Below are positions 33,734 to 41,985 of a DNA stretch of 64,000 nucleotides, in pieces. This DNA comes from Microcosmobacter sp040493455 (GTDB taxonomy: Bacteria > Bacteroidota > Bacteroidia > Flavobacteriales > Flavobacteriaceae), in contig NZ_JANFDA010000006.1 of the NCBI RefSeq assembly GCF_040493455.1, positions 62,001 through 126,000 of the forward strand, written 5' to 3'. Below the pieces are notes generated by a model, which was not told where the DNA came from, made no database searches, and worked only from the letters and a program-made list of their open reading frames with translations. Each line of letters opens with the position of its first letter. Position 1 is the first letter of the stretch. The position numbers were made by a program, and so were the translations under genes.

Positions 33734-34201
33734 GTGTATTAATTTAGGGTTATACAATAGTTTATCATTAATTATTATGGAATGTGGTATCACATTCAAT
33801 CGAGGGAGGAAATGGATAATTAATTTAAAGCGGATTATCGCTTCTATTGTACAAAAATCTGAGGGCGTTTTAAGGCACACTAATTTGCCTTAACAGTAAA
33901 ATGGATTAAAATGTTCTTGAGAAAGTTGATTCAGGGTCTTAAACAAGAACAGCTAATATAGATCAAAATGCCTCATTTTCAAAAGAATCATCGCTGAAAT
34001 ACATATTTTTATCGACGAAATACATTTTTCCTTTACCAAAACACTAATTTTTTAAGGCTCAACGCATTAACATAAGATTCGATATTTTTCAATAAATAAG
34101 GATTAAATTTGACAAACCTCTTCTGAAAAATCAATCAAAATGGAGGTGATAATGCAATAAGAGTCATCACAGGTTTTAGGGAGGAATTAGATTAAAACTC
34201 G
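33734..34201. other. Non-coding stretch of about 470 bases
   Basis: Between the small-peptide gene and the AraC-type gene. It contains a perfect dyad GAATGTG-GTAT-CACATTC at 33780-33797, 47 bases upstream of the peptide ATG, which could be a regulator site. The rest is A/T-rich and I see no ORF with coding features, no tRNA-like fold and no further repeat. Confidence 0.5.
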
Positions 34202-35062
34202 CTAAACCTTTAATTTAACGACATCATTTGGGCAAAGTCCAAACTCTTTCTTAAATAATCTAGTAAATGTTCTTCTTTGTTTAAAGCCATTCATAAAGGC
34301 AATTTCCTCAATCAGGAAGTCTTTAGAATTCTTGAGCATATCATAGGCTTTATCTAATCTAACCTTAAGCAAGAAATTATAAGGCGTACGACCGTGGATA
34401 TCATTAAAAATCCTAATTAGGTGGAACTTAGAAACACATGCGACTTGGCTCAATTCATCTAGTGTTATGTCTTTTGAGAAGTTATCCAATATATAGGTTT
34501 TGGCAATATTAACTCTATTGTATAATTCTACTTTTGTAGCCATACTAAGGGAGCATATTTTTTCTATTGCTTTGGAAACTTCTATTTGATGAAACACTAA
34601 ATTCACAGCAACCTTGTCGTAAAACATAGCATCATCTTCTGTAGGATTGCGTTTAATCTCCTTAAACAATCCCGACATAGCGCTATTATCGAGCCAGTAT
34701 TTTCCTGTATTAACTTGAAGCACACTCTTTAAATCATGATCATTGAACAATGCTTTGCATTGAATCTCTTCATAATATTTATTGACCATATTCTCGTCCA
34801 AATAGATACATTTTCCATCCACTGGTGTCTGCGCATCTACTAAGGTTTCAACTTTATCCCCTTTATTAATTAAAAGAAAGTAATCTGGAGTAATTAGATG
34901 TTCTTTACCATTAACAGTGTAAGCTTCTCTTCCATTAATCGGTATTTTAATAGAAATTGGAGAACTATCAACCTTATGATGGCATTCTCTTAATGAGGAC
35001 GTTATCACAAAATTTCCGCCTTTGTTTGCTTTATTGAAATTACTGTCTGAGTAGTTAAGCAT
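34202..35062 (-). CDS. AraC family transcriptional regulator
   Basis: 286 residues. N-terminal part about 1-175 without a recognised ligand domain (contains YTVNGKEHLITPDYFLLINKGDKVE, a cupin-like stretch). C-terminal double HTH at about 187-285: ITLDELSQVACVSKFHLIRIFNDIHGRTPYNFLLKVRLDKAYDML and EIAFMNGFKQRRTFTRLFKKEFG. It is cytosolic, unlike the membrane-bound AraC proteins coded at 45167 and 49655. It is divergent from the lipoprotein gene at 35223 and may regulate it. Confidence 0.9.
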   Translation of the reverse strand: MLNYSDSNFNKANKGGNFVITSSLRECHHKVDSSPISIKIPINGREAYTVNGKEHLITPDYFLLINKGDKVETLVDAQTPVDGKCIYLDENMVNKYYEEIQCKALFNDHDLKSVLQVNTGKYWLDNSAMSGLFKEIKRNPTEDDAMFYDKVAVNLVFHQIEVSKAIEKICSLSMATKVELYNRVNIAKTYILDNFSKDITLDELSQVACVSKFHLIRIFNDIHGRTPYNFLLKVRLDKAYDMLKNSKDFLIEEIAFMNGFKQRRTFTRLFKKEFGLCPNDVVKLKV

Positions 35063-35222
35063 AAGCCTTCTTTTTCAACTCTATTTTGTGTTAATATACC
35101 AGAGACAATTATCAAAACTCCCTTATTTAACAAAGATTTATAATCTGCATGAACTTAATCAATTAGAAATTGAGCAATTATATCACCCTCTGGGCTTTCA
35201 TTAGATATTACTTTCAGAATTT

Positions 35223-35912
35223 ATGAGAAATATTTCCTTCCTAAGTCTGTGTATCTTCGCTTTGGTTTTACTATCGTGTTGGCCAAAAAAAAATGACCCC
35301 ATTAATCTTACTTATCGATTATTATACAATAATGATTCTATTGGTTATATGACTTGTCATATTAAACTAAATCCTAATGGAGGCATTGTTTATGAAGAAA
35401 CTCAAACAAATGGTTTTACGGAAAAGAGCTGGTCGTATTTTGATCCCAATTTCAGAATGGATTCTGTTAGAATTCAAGGAAATATTGGTGATCATAAAAT
35501 TGATTGCTTTACCAAAAAAGAGGGAGACTCATTGAAAGGATATGTTGGGTTTCCTGTTCGGGATAATAAACCCAATCCAATAGTTCTTTCAGAAACCCAT
35601 GACGTCTATTTTGAAAGATCAGTCGCTTTATTTATTATGCCTTCGGAATTACTGAAGCAAGAGGAGCATCAGATGTTTCAGTATAATGCAACAACAGGCA
35701 AATTTTACAGTATTGAGGTAAAGACCAATTTGGAGCTTGAGACCACTAAAATCCCTTCTGGCGAATATAATTGCCAAACAATTACTTACAGTGGTGGTGT
35801 CGCCAAGCAAAAATTCTACATCAATAACAAAAACATTATCAAAATTGTGATCATCGGACAGCCTTACGTGTACGAACTCATAAGCAAAAGCTCCGAAAAT
35901 TCGGAGCTTTAA
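35223..35912 (+). CDS. Lipoprotein, unknown function
   Basis: 229 residues. Lipoprotein signal LVLLSC (Cys19). The mature part is beta-rich: DSIGYMTCHIKLNPNGGIVYEET, WSYFDPNFRMDSVRIQGNIGDHKIDC, IKIVIIGQPYVYELI. The overall pattern recalls secreted DUF3108-like proteins, but no family is claimed. It is divergent from the AraC gene. A 24-bp palindrome at its end overlaps the stop codon. Confidence 0.75.
   Translation: MRNISFLSLCIFALVLLSCWPKKNDPINLTYRLLYNNDSIGYMTCHIKLNPNGGIVYEETQTNGFTEKSWSYFDPNFRMDSVRIQGNIGDHKIDCFTKKEGDSLKGYVGFPVRDNKPNPIVLSETHDVYFERSVALFIMPSELLKQEEHQMFQYNATTGKFYSIEVKTNLELETTKIPSGEYNCQTITYSGGVAKQKFYINNKNIIKIVIIGQPYVYELISKSSENSEL
35887..35910 (+). terminator. Terminator overlapping the stop codon
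   Basis: AAAGCTCCGAA (35887-35897) / TTCGGAGCTTT (35900-35910) with AA between, an exact inverted repeat. Its last base is the first base of the TAA at 35910-35912. A second exact dyad, AAGTGTG-TTA-CACACTT, follows at 35937-35953. No long T-run follows either, so efficiency is uncertain. Confidence 0.55.
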
Positions 35913-36134
35913 TAACCAATCAAACAGTTAATCAAAAAGTGTGTTACACACTTAAACCATTCATTACGTGTAAATATATCTATCACTAAATAAGATTGAG
36001 GTCAAATTATTGCTTTAGTATGATTTTAATTAACTGATATTATGGAATTTAGCAATAATTCAACCCTCGACAATATGTAGGTTATCTACTTTCGAAACAC
36101 ATTCAACACTTTACACTTTAATTATATATTTCCT

Positions 36135-37118
36135 ATGAAAGTTATTGTATTAAGCTTACTTACATTGCTATCGTGCATGACCTATGCTCAAAAAAAATAT
36201 CCTGTCGGAAAATCTTTCTATAATGTCAATAAAGAAAACATTGCTATAAAAGGTTATGATCTTGTAAGCTACTTTGAAGGCTCTCCAAAAAAGGGTAAAA
36301 CAAAATTCGCTCACAAACACGAAGGCTTAACATACTTTTTCTCATCTAATCAAAATTTGAACAGCTTTAAAGATAATCCTGAAAATTATCTACCTCAGTA
36401 TGGTGGCTACTGTGCGTTTGGACTTGGAGCGCCTGCTGGTAAATACGGATTTAATCCGCAAAAGTTTGATATCGATCCGACCTCATACAAAATATTAGAC
36501 AACAAGCTTTTGTTATTTTTTAAAAACGCTTCATTTGATGCTAAGCAATTTTGGCAGAATGAATCGGAACAGACCATGGTTCGACAAGCTGATAGTATTT
36601 GGTCTTCTATCGAAGCAAAGTATAAAGGGTTGAAAATCCCTGAAGGCATGAGTGCCAAAGCTCCTCCCGAAACACTTCAGATGGCTTTTTTAGCTGGTTC
36701 TTGGAAAATAGACTATAAACAAAAGCGCCAGGATGGATCTTACAGTTTAACCAAAGGAAAGTGGTATGGTTACTTTACTCCAGATGGTATGTCTATAATA
36801 GATTATTGGGGAAAAGGCATGCCAGTGCAAGGTATAAATGTGAGAACTTTTGATCCAAACAGTAATAAGTGGAGCATGACTTGGATCCAAAATAATACGC
36901 TTGGTAATAAAGCATTAATTGAAGGAGAAGAAATTAATGGTAAAATGGTTTTTCATACTAAGTATTGGGAGCTTGACCCTACTGGCCAGTATCAAAACCG
37001 GATAACATTTTACGACATAAGCGAAAACAGCTTCTCATATTTTATCGATACTTCAACCGATGGAGGAAAAACCTGGATTGAAAAAACCACAATTATCGAG
37101 GCTACCAAGGATGATTGA
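36135..37118 (+). CDS. Exported YHS-domain protein with C-terminal DUF1579-like domain
   Basis: 327 residues with a signal peptide (MTYAQ end, residue 18). Residues about 30-115 are a YHS domain close to that of the Rieske-operon protein: GYDLVSYFEGSPKKGKTKF, LTYFFSSNQNLNSFKDNPENYLPQYGGYCAFG. After a linker, residues about 185-325 match a DUF1579-like/lipocalin-like beta-barrel domain (LAGSWKIDYKQKRQDGSYSLTKGKWYGYF ... TFYDISENSFSYFIDTSTDGGKTW). The fusion may bind a metal or small ligand in the periplasm. It stands alone, with 222 bases upstream and a convergent protease gene downstream. Confidence 0.82.
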   Translation: MKVIVLSLLTLLSCMTYAQKKYPVGKSFYNVNKENIAIKGYDLVSYFEGSPKKGKTKFAHKHEGLTYFFSSNQNLNSFKDNPENYLPQYGGYCAFGLGAPAGKYGFNPQKFDIDPTSYKILDNKLLLFFKNASFDAKQFWQNESEQTMVRQADSIWSSIEAKYKGLKIPEGMSAKAPPETLQMAFLAGSWKIDYKQKRQDGSYSLTKGKWYGYFTPDGMSIIDYWGKGMPVQGINVRTFDPNSNKWSMTWIQNNTLGNKALIEGEEINGKMVFHTKYWELDPTGQYQNRITFYDISENSFSYFIDTSTDGGKTWIEKTTIIEATKDD

Positions 37119-37145
37119 TTGCTACAAGCGTATTGCAATTTGACT

Positions 37146-38642
37146 TTAAATATATTTTAAAACTTGAGTCAAAAAGAAGTCTTTCTTATCCTTAAACTCT
37201 AGAACTGCGTCCTTTTGATTGATTGGCTTGTCTGGCATTATATACTTTTCTGTCAATCTTTGTTTGATACGCTTAGAAAAGTCTATTTTCATGAGAGGAA
37301 TAGACACTTTTATTTTACTATTTGGCAGTTCGTAGACAGCCATTTGCCCTGCTGTCATATCGCGATGCGAGCCTCCTGTTTTTTCACCATAAATCATCCC
37401 TCGTTCTTCACTCTTAAACAACGCTGTAAAATACGCTCCTGCTGACACCGTATTACCGCCAACCAATAAATGTACTTTGCCTTTATAGGCATTGGTTTTT
37501 GGCTCAACAATTGTATCTCTCAATATATTCAAGTACAAGCCTTCACTACTTTTGGTAAAGGTGTTTTTTAACTTACTCAAATAACTAACAAATTCATCCT
37601 TATTTGTAACACTACCAATAGAAACAAGGTGCTCTCTGTGAGGTAAATCGAATGTTTTCATCTTTAAAGCTACTCGCTCAGTAAAATTCTTTTTAGCTAT
37701 ATAAGAATATAAAAGTGGTGGTATAAAAGCATCTCCTCCTCTATTATGCCTTATATCTATGATAAGATGCTTTGGTTTTTTTTCCTTTATGCTTTTAAAA
37801 ACACTATCGAATCGTTTTTCAAATTCTTGGTAGTGTGCTTTATTGTTTGCGACATGACTTTCGATTTCAAATGAATTCAATTGAAAATAGTAAGTATCAA
37901 ACTTTGGCAGATATTCTGTGTTGATAATGTTATTTTGAGCTGTTGCATCTAGAGGAAATATTTGGTTAGAGTGAATTGCGCCTCTTTGAGACAACTCAAT
38001 ACCATTAAGAGCTTTTGTATGTTTTTTATTATTAACTATATATTCAACATTGTATACTTCGCCTCCTCCAATTAGTAGACAGTAAAGGATATCGAAATTG
38101 GCCTCAATATTTCTCAATTCGTAGGTGTCTTCCAAATTTCCTTTGGTAAGGCTAATTAAAATGTCTCTAGTGCTAAGTCCGTTAATCCCTGTAACCTCTG
38201 TTCCAAATGGCAAGTTTTCGTTTTCTGTATTGACGAATAACCTATTGTTTATAATCTTTAAAGGCACAGGAAACAAACGTTGTGTTGTAAGCTGTTTCAC
38301 CAAAACATTACTAGGCAATGTAAAATTGCCATGTTCATCGGTTTTGAAATCAATAGACGTATTGGATAATACTTTTACAAACTCAAGACTATTCATAGAA
38401 GCATTATCTAAGGCTTTCAATTCTTTCTCGACCTCATCTTTTATGGCTTCCAAATCTTTTGCAGTAAGGTCTGGTGACAAACTCGAGATTACATCCATAG
38501 CCATTTTGTAATCTTCTTTTAATGCCGCTTCACTCAAAGTAAAATCTTGACCATAAATATTCTGAACAATAAACACTAGTAAAAGGCTTATTCTTAGATA
38601 TTTGAAACGAAAAAACGTTACTATTTGCTTTAAAGTATTCAT
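37146..38642 (-). CDS. S41 family (C-terminal processing-like) serine peptidase
   Basis: 498 residues from ATG 38642 (an ATG at 38663 would add 7). N-terminal membrane/signal segment, a helical region, a PDZ-like part and the S41 core: PKHLIIDIRHNRGGDAFIPPLLYS and VHLLVGGNTVSAGAYFTALFK, the latter carrying the catalytic serine, followed by GEKTGG. It should cut proteins in the periplasm. The DIRHNRGG and NTVSAGAYF motifs fit the interphotoreceptor-retinoid/tail-specific branch. It is convergent with the YHS-DUF1579 gene. Confidence 0.88.
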   Translation of the reverse strand: MNTLKQIVTFFRFKYLRISLLLVFIVQNIYGQDFTLSEAALKEDYKMAMDVISSLSPDLTAKDLEAIKDEVEKELKALDNASMNSLEFVKVLSNTSIDFKTDEHGNFTLPSNVLVKQLTTQRLFPVPLKIINNRLFVNTENENLPFGTEVTGINGLSTRDILISLTKGNLEDTYELRNIEANFDILYCLLIGGGEVYNVEYIVNNKKHTKALNGIELSQRGAIHSNQIFPLDATAQNNIINTEYLPKFDTYYFQLNSFEIESHVANNKAHYQEFEKRFDSVFKSIKEKKPKHLIIDIRHNRGGDAFIPPLLYSYIAKKNFTERVALKMKTFDLPHREHLVSIGSVTNKDEFVSYLSKLKNTFTKSSEGLYLNILRDTIVEPKTNAYKGKVHLLVGGNTVSAGAYFTALFKSEERGMIYGEKTGGSHRDMTAGQMAVYELPNSKIKVSIPLMKIDFSKRIKQRLTEKYIMPDKPINQKDAVLEFKDKKDFFLTQVLKYI

Positions 38643-38711
38643 TATGCTTTGCTTTAATAACATTACTATCTAATAACAATGAAAAGTATCACTTGAATCC
38701 AATGCAAAGGG

Positions 38712-39404
38712 TTATATTTTGAAGAGGGTATTGTCTAAGTGAGTTTCAAATTCTACTTCAGAAATAATAACCCTTGCATCTCCTGAAGGTAATTTTATCA
38801 GTGTTTTGACAGGCATCAAAACCCCATCAAATGTTTTATAGTTTGAATATATTTTTTCTACTCCAGAACTTATTTTCTTGGATTTCCACACCATAAAAGT
38901 ATTAGCATCAACCCATAAGTGTTCTTCTCCATAAGAGGGTATCTCAAATTTGATGACATGGTATTTTTTGCCATCGACACTTTCAGTATCCATAATAGAA
39001 TACTTCCCCTCTAGCTTAAGAAAAGTTGCTACTCTAGAATCTATATCGGAACTTATTTTTATTGACATGTTCTGTTCACCAGAAAAGTGTTGTGGCTCGG
39101 TATGACCAGCAAATTCGTTGATCTCCCAACCTTTATCTTCATTAAAAACAACCAAATGTTTATTCCCGTTGAAAGTCAATTCTTGTTTCATTTTGTAACC
39201 TCTCTTCTGGGCTATATAAAGATCGACCTCTACACCACTTTGGTGTAAAATCCCTTTTACAGTTTTGGTATTGCGCTTCGCAACTTTGTCTTGACCAATC
39301 ACTTTGAGATGATTATTGATTACCTCATCTGCTGTTTGACCATTTACTGTTAAAGCCGCTGAAAGGCATATAACAATTACTAACCAGTTTTTAATTAATT
39401 TCAT
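38712..39404 (-). CDS. LolA-like exported protein
   Basis: 230 residues with a signal peptide (TVNGQ end, residue 23). The mature part opens TADEVINNHLKVIGQDKVAKRNTKTVKGIL and continues in beta-strands (YKMKQELTFNGNKHLVVFNEDKGWEIN), the pattern of LolA/LolB-like outer-membrane lipoprotein-sorting folds common in Bacteroidota. It is coded 5 bases downstream of the PDZ-hydrolase gene. A related exported family is coded at 57054-58027. No specific substrate is evident. Confidence 0.78.
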   Translation of the reverse strand: MKLIKNWLVIVICLSAALTVNGQTADEVINNHLKVIGQDKVAKRNTKTVKGILHQSGVEVDLYIAQKRGYKMKQELTFNGNKHLVVFNEDKGWEINEFAGHTEPQHFSGEQNMSIKISSDIDSRVATFLKLEGKYSIMDTESVDGKKYHVIKFEIPSYGEEHLWVDANTFMVWKSKKISSGVEKIYSNYKTFDGVLMPVKTLIKLPSGDARVIISEVEFETHLDNTLFKI

Positions 39405-39409
39405 ATTAT

Positions 39410-40795
39410 TTAGTCCTTTATACTTACTGTATTATTAATCCATTTTACAATTTTATCTATGGCATCGTAATCAAAATGTGTAGGAAGTAACGCTGCTATA
39501 TTACCTCCACGATTAATCCGATAACTCTCTTCCAAAGATCCAATCTTCAAAAAATTATGATCTGTACCCTTCAGCTCTAAAAATGTAGCATTATTGGGAT
39601 TATTTTTATTTACTATATCTACCAACTCTCTGTGTGAAAAATCATTGATGACTTGTATGTCTGAATCTCCCCATACTGATAATATTTTGGCCTCAGTCTT
39701 CAGCCATGCCTCAATACAATTTTTATTGTTCAGGGATTGGCTAAATCTTATGTTTCTACCTAAAAAGTTATCGCTATTGACGAGGCCAAAATCTCGCTGT
39801 AAAATTCTGCCGTATTCCTCATTTTTCAATATCATCTCTGATGGTGTCTTATTGTTAACTAAAAGTTCATATAGAAGAACTTCATATAGCTTAAGGTCTT
39901 TCTCAGCTTGCACATAATTTTCACCCAATCTCGGTATTTGATTTCTAAGCATTTCTGTCAAGTACTCTCGCCAATGCTTTATGGTTATTCCCATGGTAAT
40001 TATGCCTTTAACATTAAAATCTTCAGCTATAAATGGCGCTTCCATACCACCAAGGGAATGTCCAAAAATGAAAACATTGTTTGCATCTACTTTTGGATGT
40101 TTATAGAGTGCTTTCAGAGCCTCCCTATATGAAGCTACTTCTGTATCAAAATCTATATCGACACACTTTTGCTTATTGTTAGAGTCTCCCATGCCTGGTT
40201 TTTCAGCTCGCATTACTAAAAATCCTTTCTTGGCAAGATGGTATACCAACTTCTTATAAGGGTGATTTACTCCCATATTATCTTGCGAAAAACAAGTAAA
40301 TCCTGGCACAAACAAGATTGCAGGTTTCTTCTTAGCATCCTTATCTGCTGTTATTATTGTCCTAATAAGACCTTGATCAAACGAAAACTGACCATATTCA
40401 AACTCCAAACCTTCTTCCTGTTCCTTTGGCTTACCTATTGCTTGTAAAATCATTTCGATCTCTTTTCCTTGTCTGAAAATCTTGTATATTATCTGATCTC
40501 CTTCAATGATTTTCACTTTCATATCTGAAAGCGCTGAAAAATCATTCATTAGAACATTATTAATACTGATTATGACATCATTGTTTTGGAGACCTGCCTT
40601 AGCGGCATTACTATTTGGAAAAATATACTGGACCAACATGCCTTCTGCTTTGTCCATTTTTAGTTGTTTCGCGATTGCACTATCCACTAATCTTAGCGTA
40701 ACACCATGAGAAGCTCTTCTTTTAAGTTCCTGGGCATTTGTTAGGGTAGCACAAAAAAGGAGTGTGATAAAAAATACTCTTATTAGCATTTGCAT
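39410..40795 (-). CDS. Exported alpha/beta hydrolase with N-terminal PDZ domain
   Basis: 461 residues from ATG 40795, which starts a signal peptide (MLIRVFFITLLFCATLTNAQ); an upstream in-frame start at 40843 is less likely. Residues about 30-120 are a PDZ domain (GMLVQYIFPNSNAAKAGLQNNDVIISINN). The rest is an alpha/beta hydrolase: oxyanion strand ILFVPGFTCFS, nucleophile elbow FGHSLGGME (Ser247), probable acid in SVWGDSDIQ and His in KGTDHNFL. A periplasmic esterase or peptidase-like hydrolase, with the PDZ domain guiding substrate binding. It is the first gene of a pair with the LolA-like gene. Confidence 0.85.
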   Translation of the reverse strand: MQMLIRVFFITLLFCATLTNAQELKRRASHGVTLRLVDSAIAKQLKMDKAEGMLVQYIFPNSNAAKAGLQNNDVIISINNVLMNDFSALSDMKVKIIEGDQIIYKIFRQGKEIEMILQAIGKPKEQEEGLEFEYGQFSFDQGLIRTIITADKDAKKKPAILFVPGFTCFSQDNMGVNHPYKKLVYHLAKKGFLVMRAEKPGMGDSNNKQKCVDIDFDTEVASYREALKALYKHPKVDANNVFIFGHSLGGMEAPFIAEDFNVKGIITMGITIKHWREYLTEMLRNQIPRLGENYVQAEKDLKLYEVLLYELLVNNKTPSEMILKNEEYGRILQRDFGLVNSDNFLGRNIRFSQSLNNKNCIEAWLKTEAKILSVWGDSDIQVINDFSHRELVDIVNKNNPNNATFLELKGTDHNFLKIGSLEESYRINRGGNIAALLPTHFDYDAIDKIVKWINNTVSIKD

Positions 40796-40942
40796 TTCTT
40801 TAAATCTCAAATATATTTTCTGAGACTTTCTAAGAGGGTCCAAAAATTGCTAATAAATCCCTGACTTTTCTTCAAAACAAAACACAATAGCAATAAATGA
40901 ACCTTCTATGTTTTTTAATATTTCTTTTTTTGAAATAAAAAG

Positions 40943-41689
40943 ATGAAGCGTTTTATTCTTCCTATACTATTATTGTTTCATTGTCTTGGATTTTCACAGA
41001 ATGACAATGAAAATTTTGATGATTTAGATTGGCCTGATGTCCTTAACAACGGGTGGAACGATGTAACGCAAATATCAATTCCCAAAACCGCTCCATCTCC
41101 ATCTGTAAATCTCATTGATCTGAGCAAGTCTAATAAAGCCATACAGTTGAAGCATACTGTGTCCACTAGCTGTGGCATGTATAAAGCCATTAGTTCTGTT
41201 GGAGATTACTCTCTTACTTCTGACATTAGAATCGATAATTGGAGTAATTCATCCAGACCTTTTTTTACAGACTGGGCTATCGCATTAGGGTTTTTTAATA
41301 TTGTAGAAGGATGGGACTTCAATGGTGCTCCACAAATAACTTTCGTTGCACAACCTGTTTCTAATAATTTAGTGTTATACGCATTGAGGTCGGATGCTAA
41401 GCCTAATGAGTTCTTTAATTTGGAATTTCCTGAAAGGCTAGAAAAACACGTTTGGTATACGTTTTCGATTACTCTCGAAAACAAAACAGGTAAAGTAACA
41501 ACCAAGGTAATCGAAAAGTCTTCAAAAAAAATAATTCATGAAGCGATAACTCAAATTCCAAACTGGAATTCTGAAAAATCAGGTAACTATCAAAATTATG
41601 GTTTTTGGGATGGCGAATATAATACGGATGCCACATCTGGAAATCAAGTCACTATCGACAATATAAAATTTAAGACTTCTAAACACTAA
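40943..41689 (+). CDS. Secreted protein, jelly-roll-like, unknown function
   Basis: 248 residues, signal peptide (LGFSQ end, residue 19). The mature part has beta-strands with aromatic residues (SVGDYSLTSDIRIDNWSNSSRPFFTDWAIALGFF, PQITFVAQPVSNNLVLYALRSD, YTFSITLENKTGKVTTKVI) and ends in TSGNQVTIDNIKFKT, a form common in lectin-like or concanavalin-like jelly rolls. No catalytic residues stand out. It stands alone between two gene clusters and is followed by a candidate terminator. Confidence 0.7.
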   Translation: MKRFILPILLLFHCLGFSQNDNENFDDLDWPDVLNNGWNDVTQISIPKTAPSPSVNLIDLSKSNKAIQLKHTVSTSCGMYKAISSVGDYSLTSDIRIDNWSNSSRPFFTDWAIALGFFNIVEGWDFNGAPQITFVAQPVSNNLVLYALRSDAKPNEFFNLEFPERLEKHVWYTFSITLENKTGKVTTKVIEKSSKKIIHEAITQIPNWNSEKSGNYQNYGFWDGEYNTDATSGNQVTIDNIKFKTSKH

Positions 41690-41712
41690 AGTAACTAACT
41701 AATTCAGACCAG

Positions 41713-41764
41713 ATAACCCTAAAATCATGCTTGCAAATTTCGTGAGTTGTTTAGGGTTATTTTA
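41713..41764 (+). terminator. Possible terminator after the jelly-roll protein gene
   Basis: ATAACCCTAAA (41713-41723) and TTTAGGGTTAT (41750-41760) are exact complements separated by 26 bases, followed by TTTT. The long loop makes it weaker than a standard terminator. Confidence 0.4.
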
Positions 41765-41985
41765 TTGGGTTTTCCTCATGGTGTTTTGAACTACGTAGCG
41801 CTAGCTCCTTCCATAGTCAACTAAGATAAAGGCATCCTACCTCTACAACCCAAAAATGGTTCCCCAGAATTGAATTATTAATATTCGAATTCGTGTTTTC
41901 AAACAAACTCTAACTCTATATAATAAATAAGCAAAGGCTTTTTTTCTAGGTTTATTCACATTAGAAAATGATTAAACTATAAACC

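Noticed and set aside
33660..33893. A plus-strand frame of 77 codons opposite the small secreted peptide gene.
   Set aside because: It is antisense to a frame with a proper signal peptide, and its product has no recognisable features.
41713..41764. The long inverted repeat as an insertion-sequence end.
   Set aside because: Only one pair of 11-bp arms, separated by 26 bases and with no transposase nearby; a terminator is the simpler reading.
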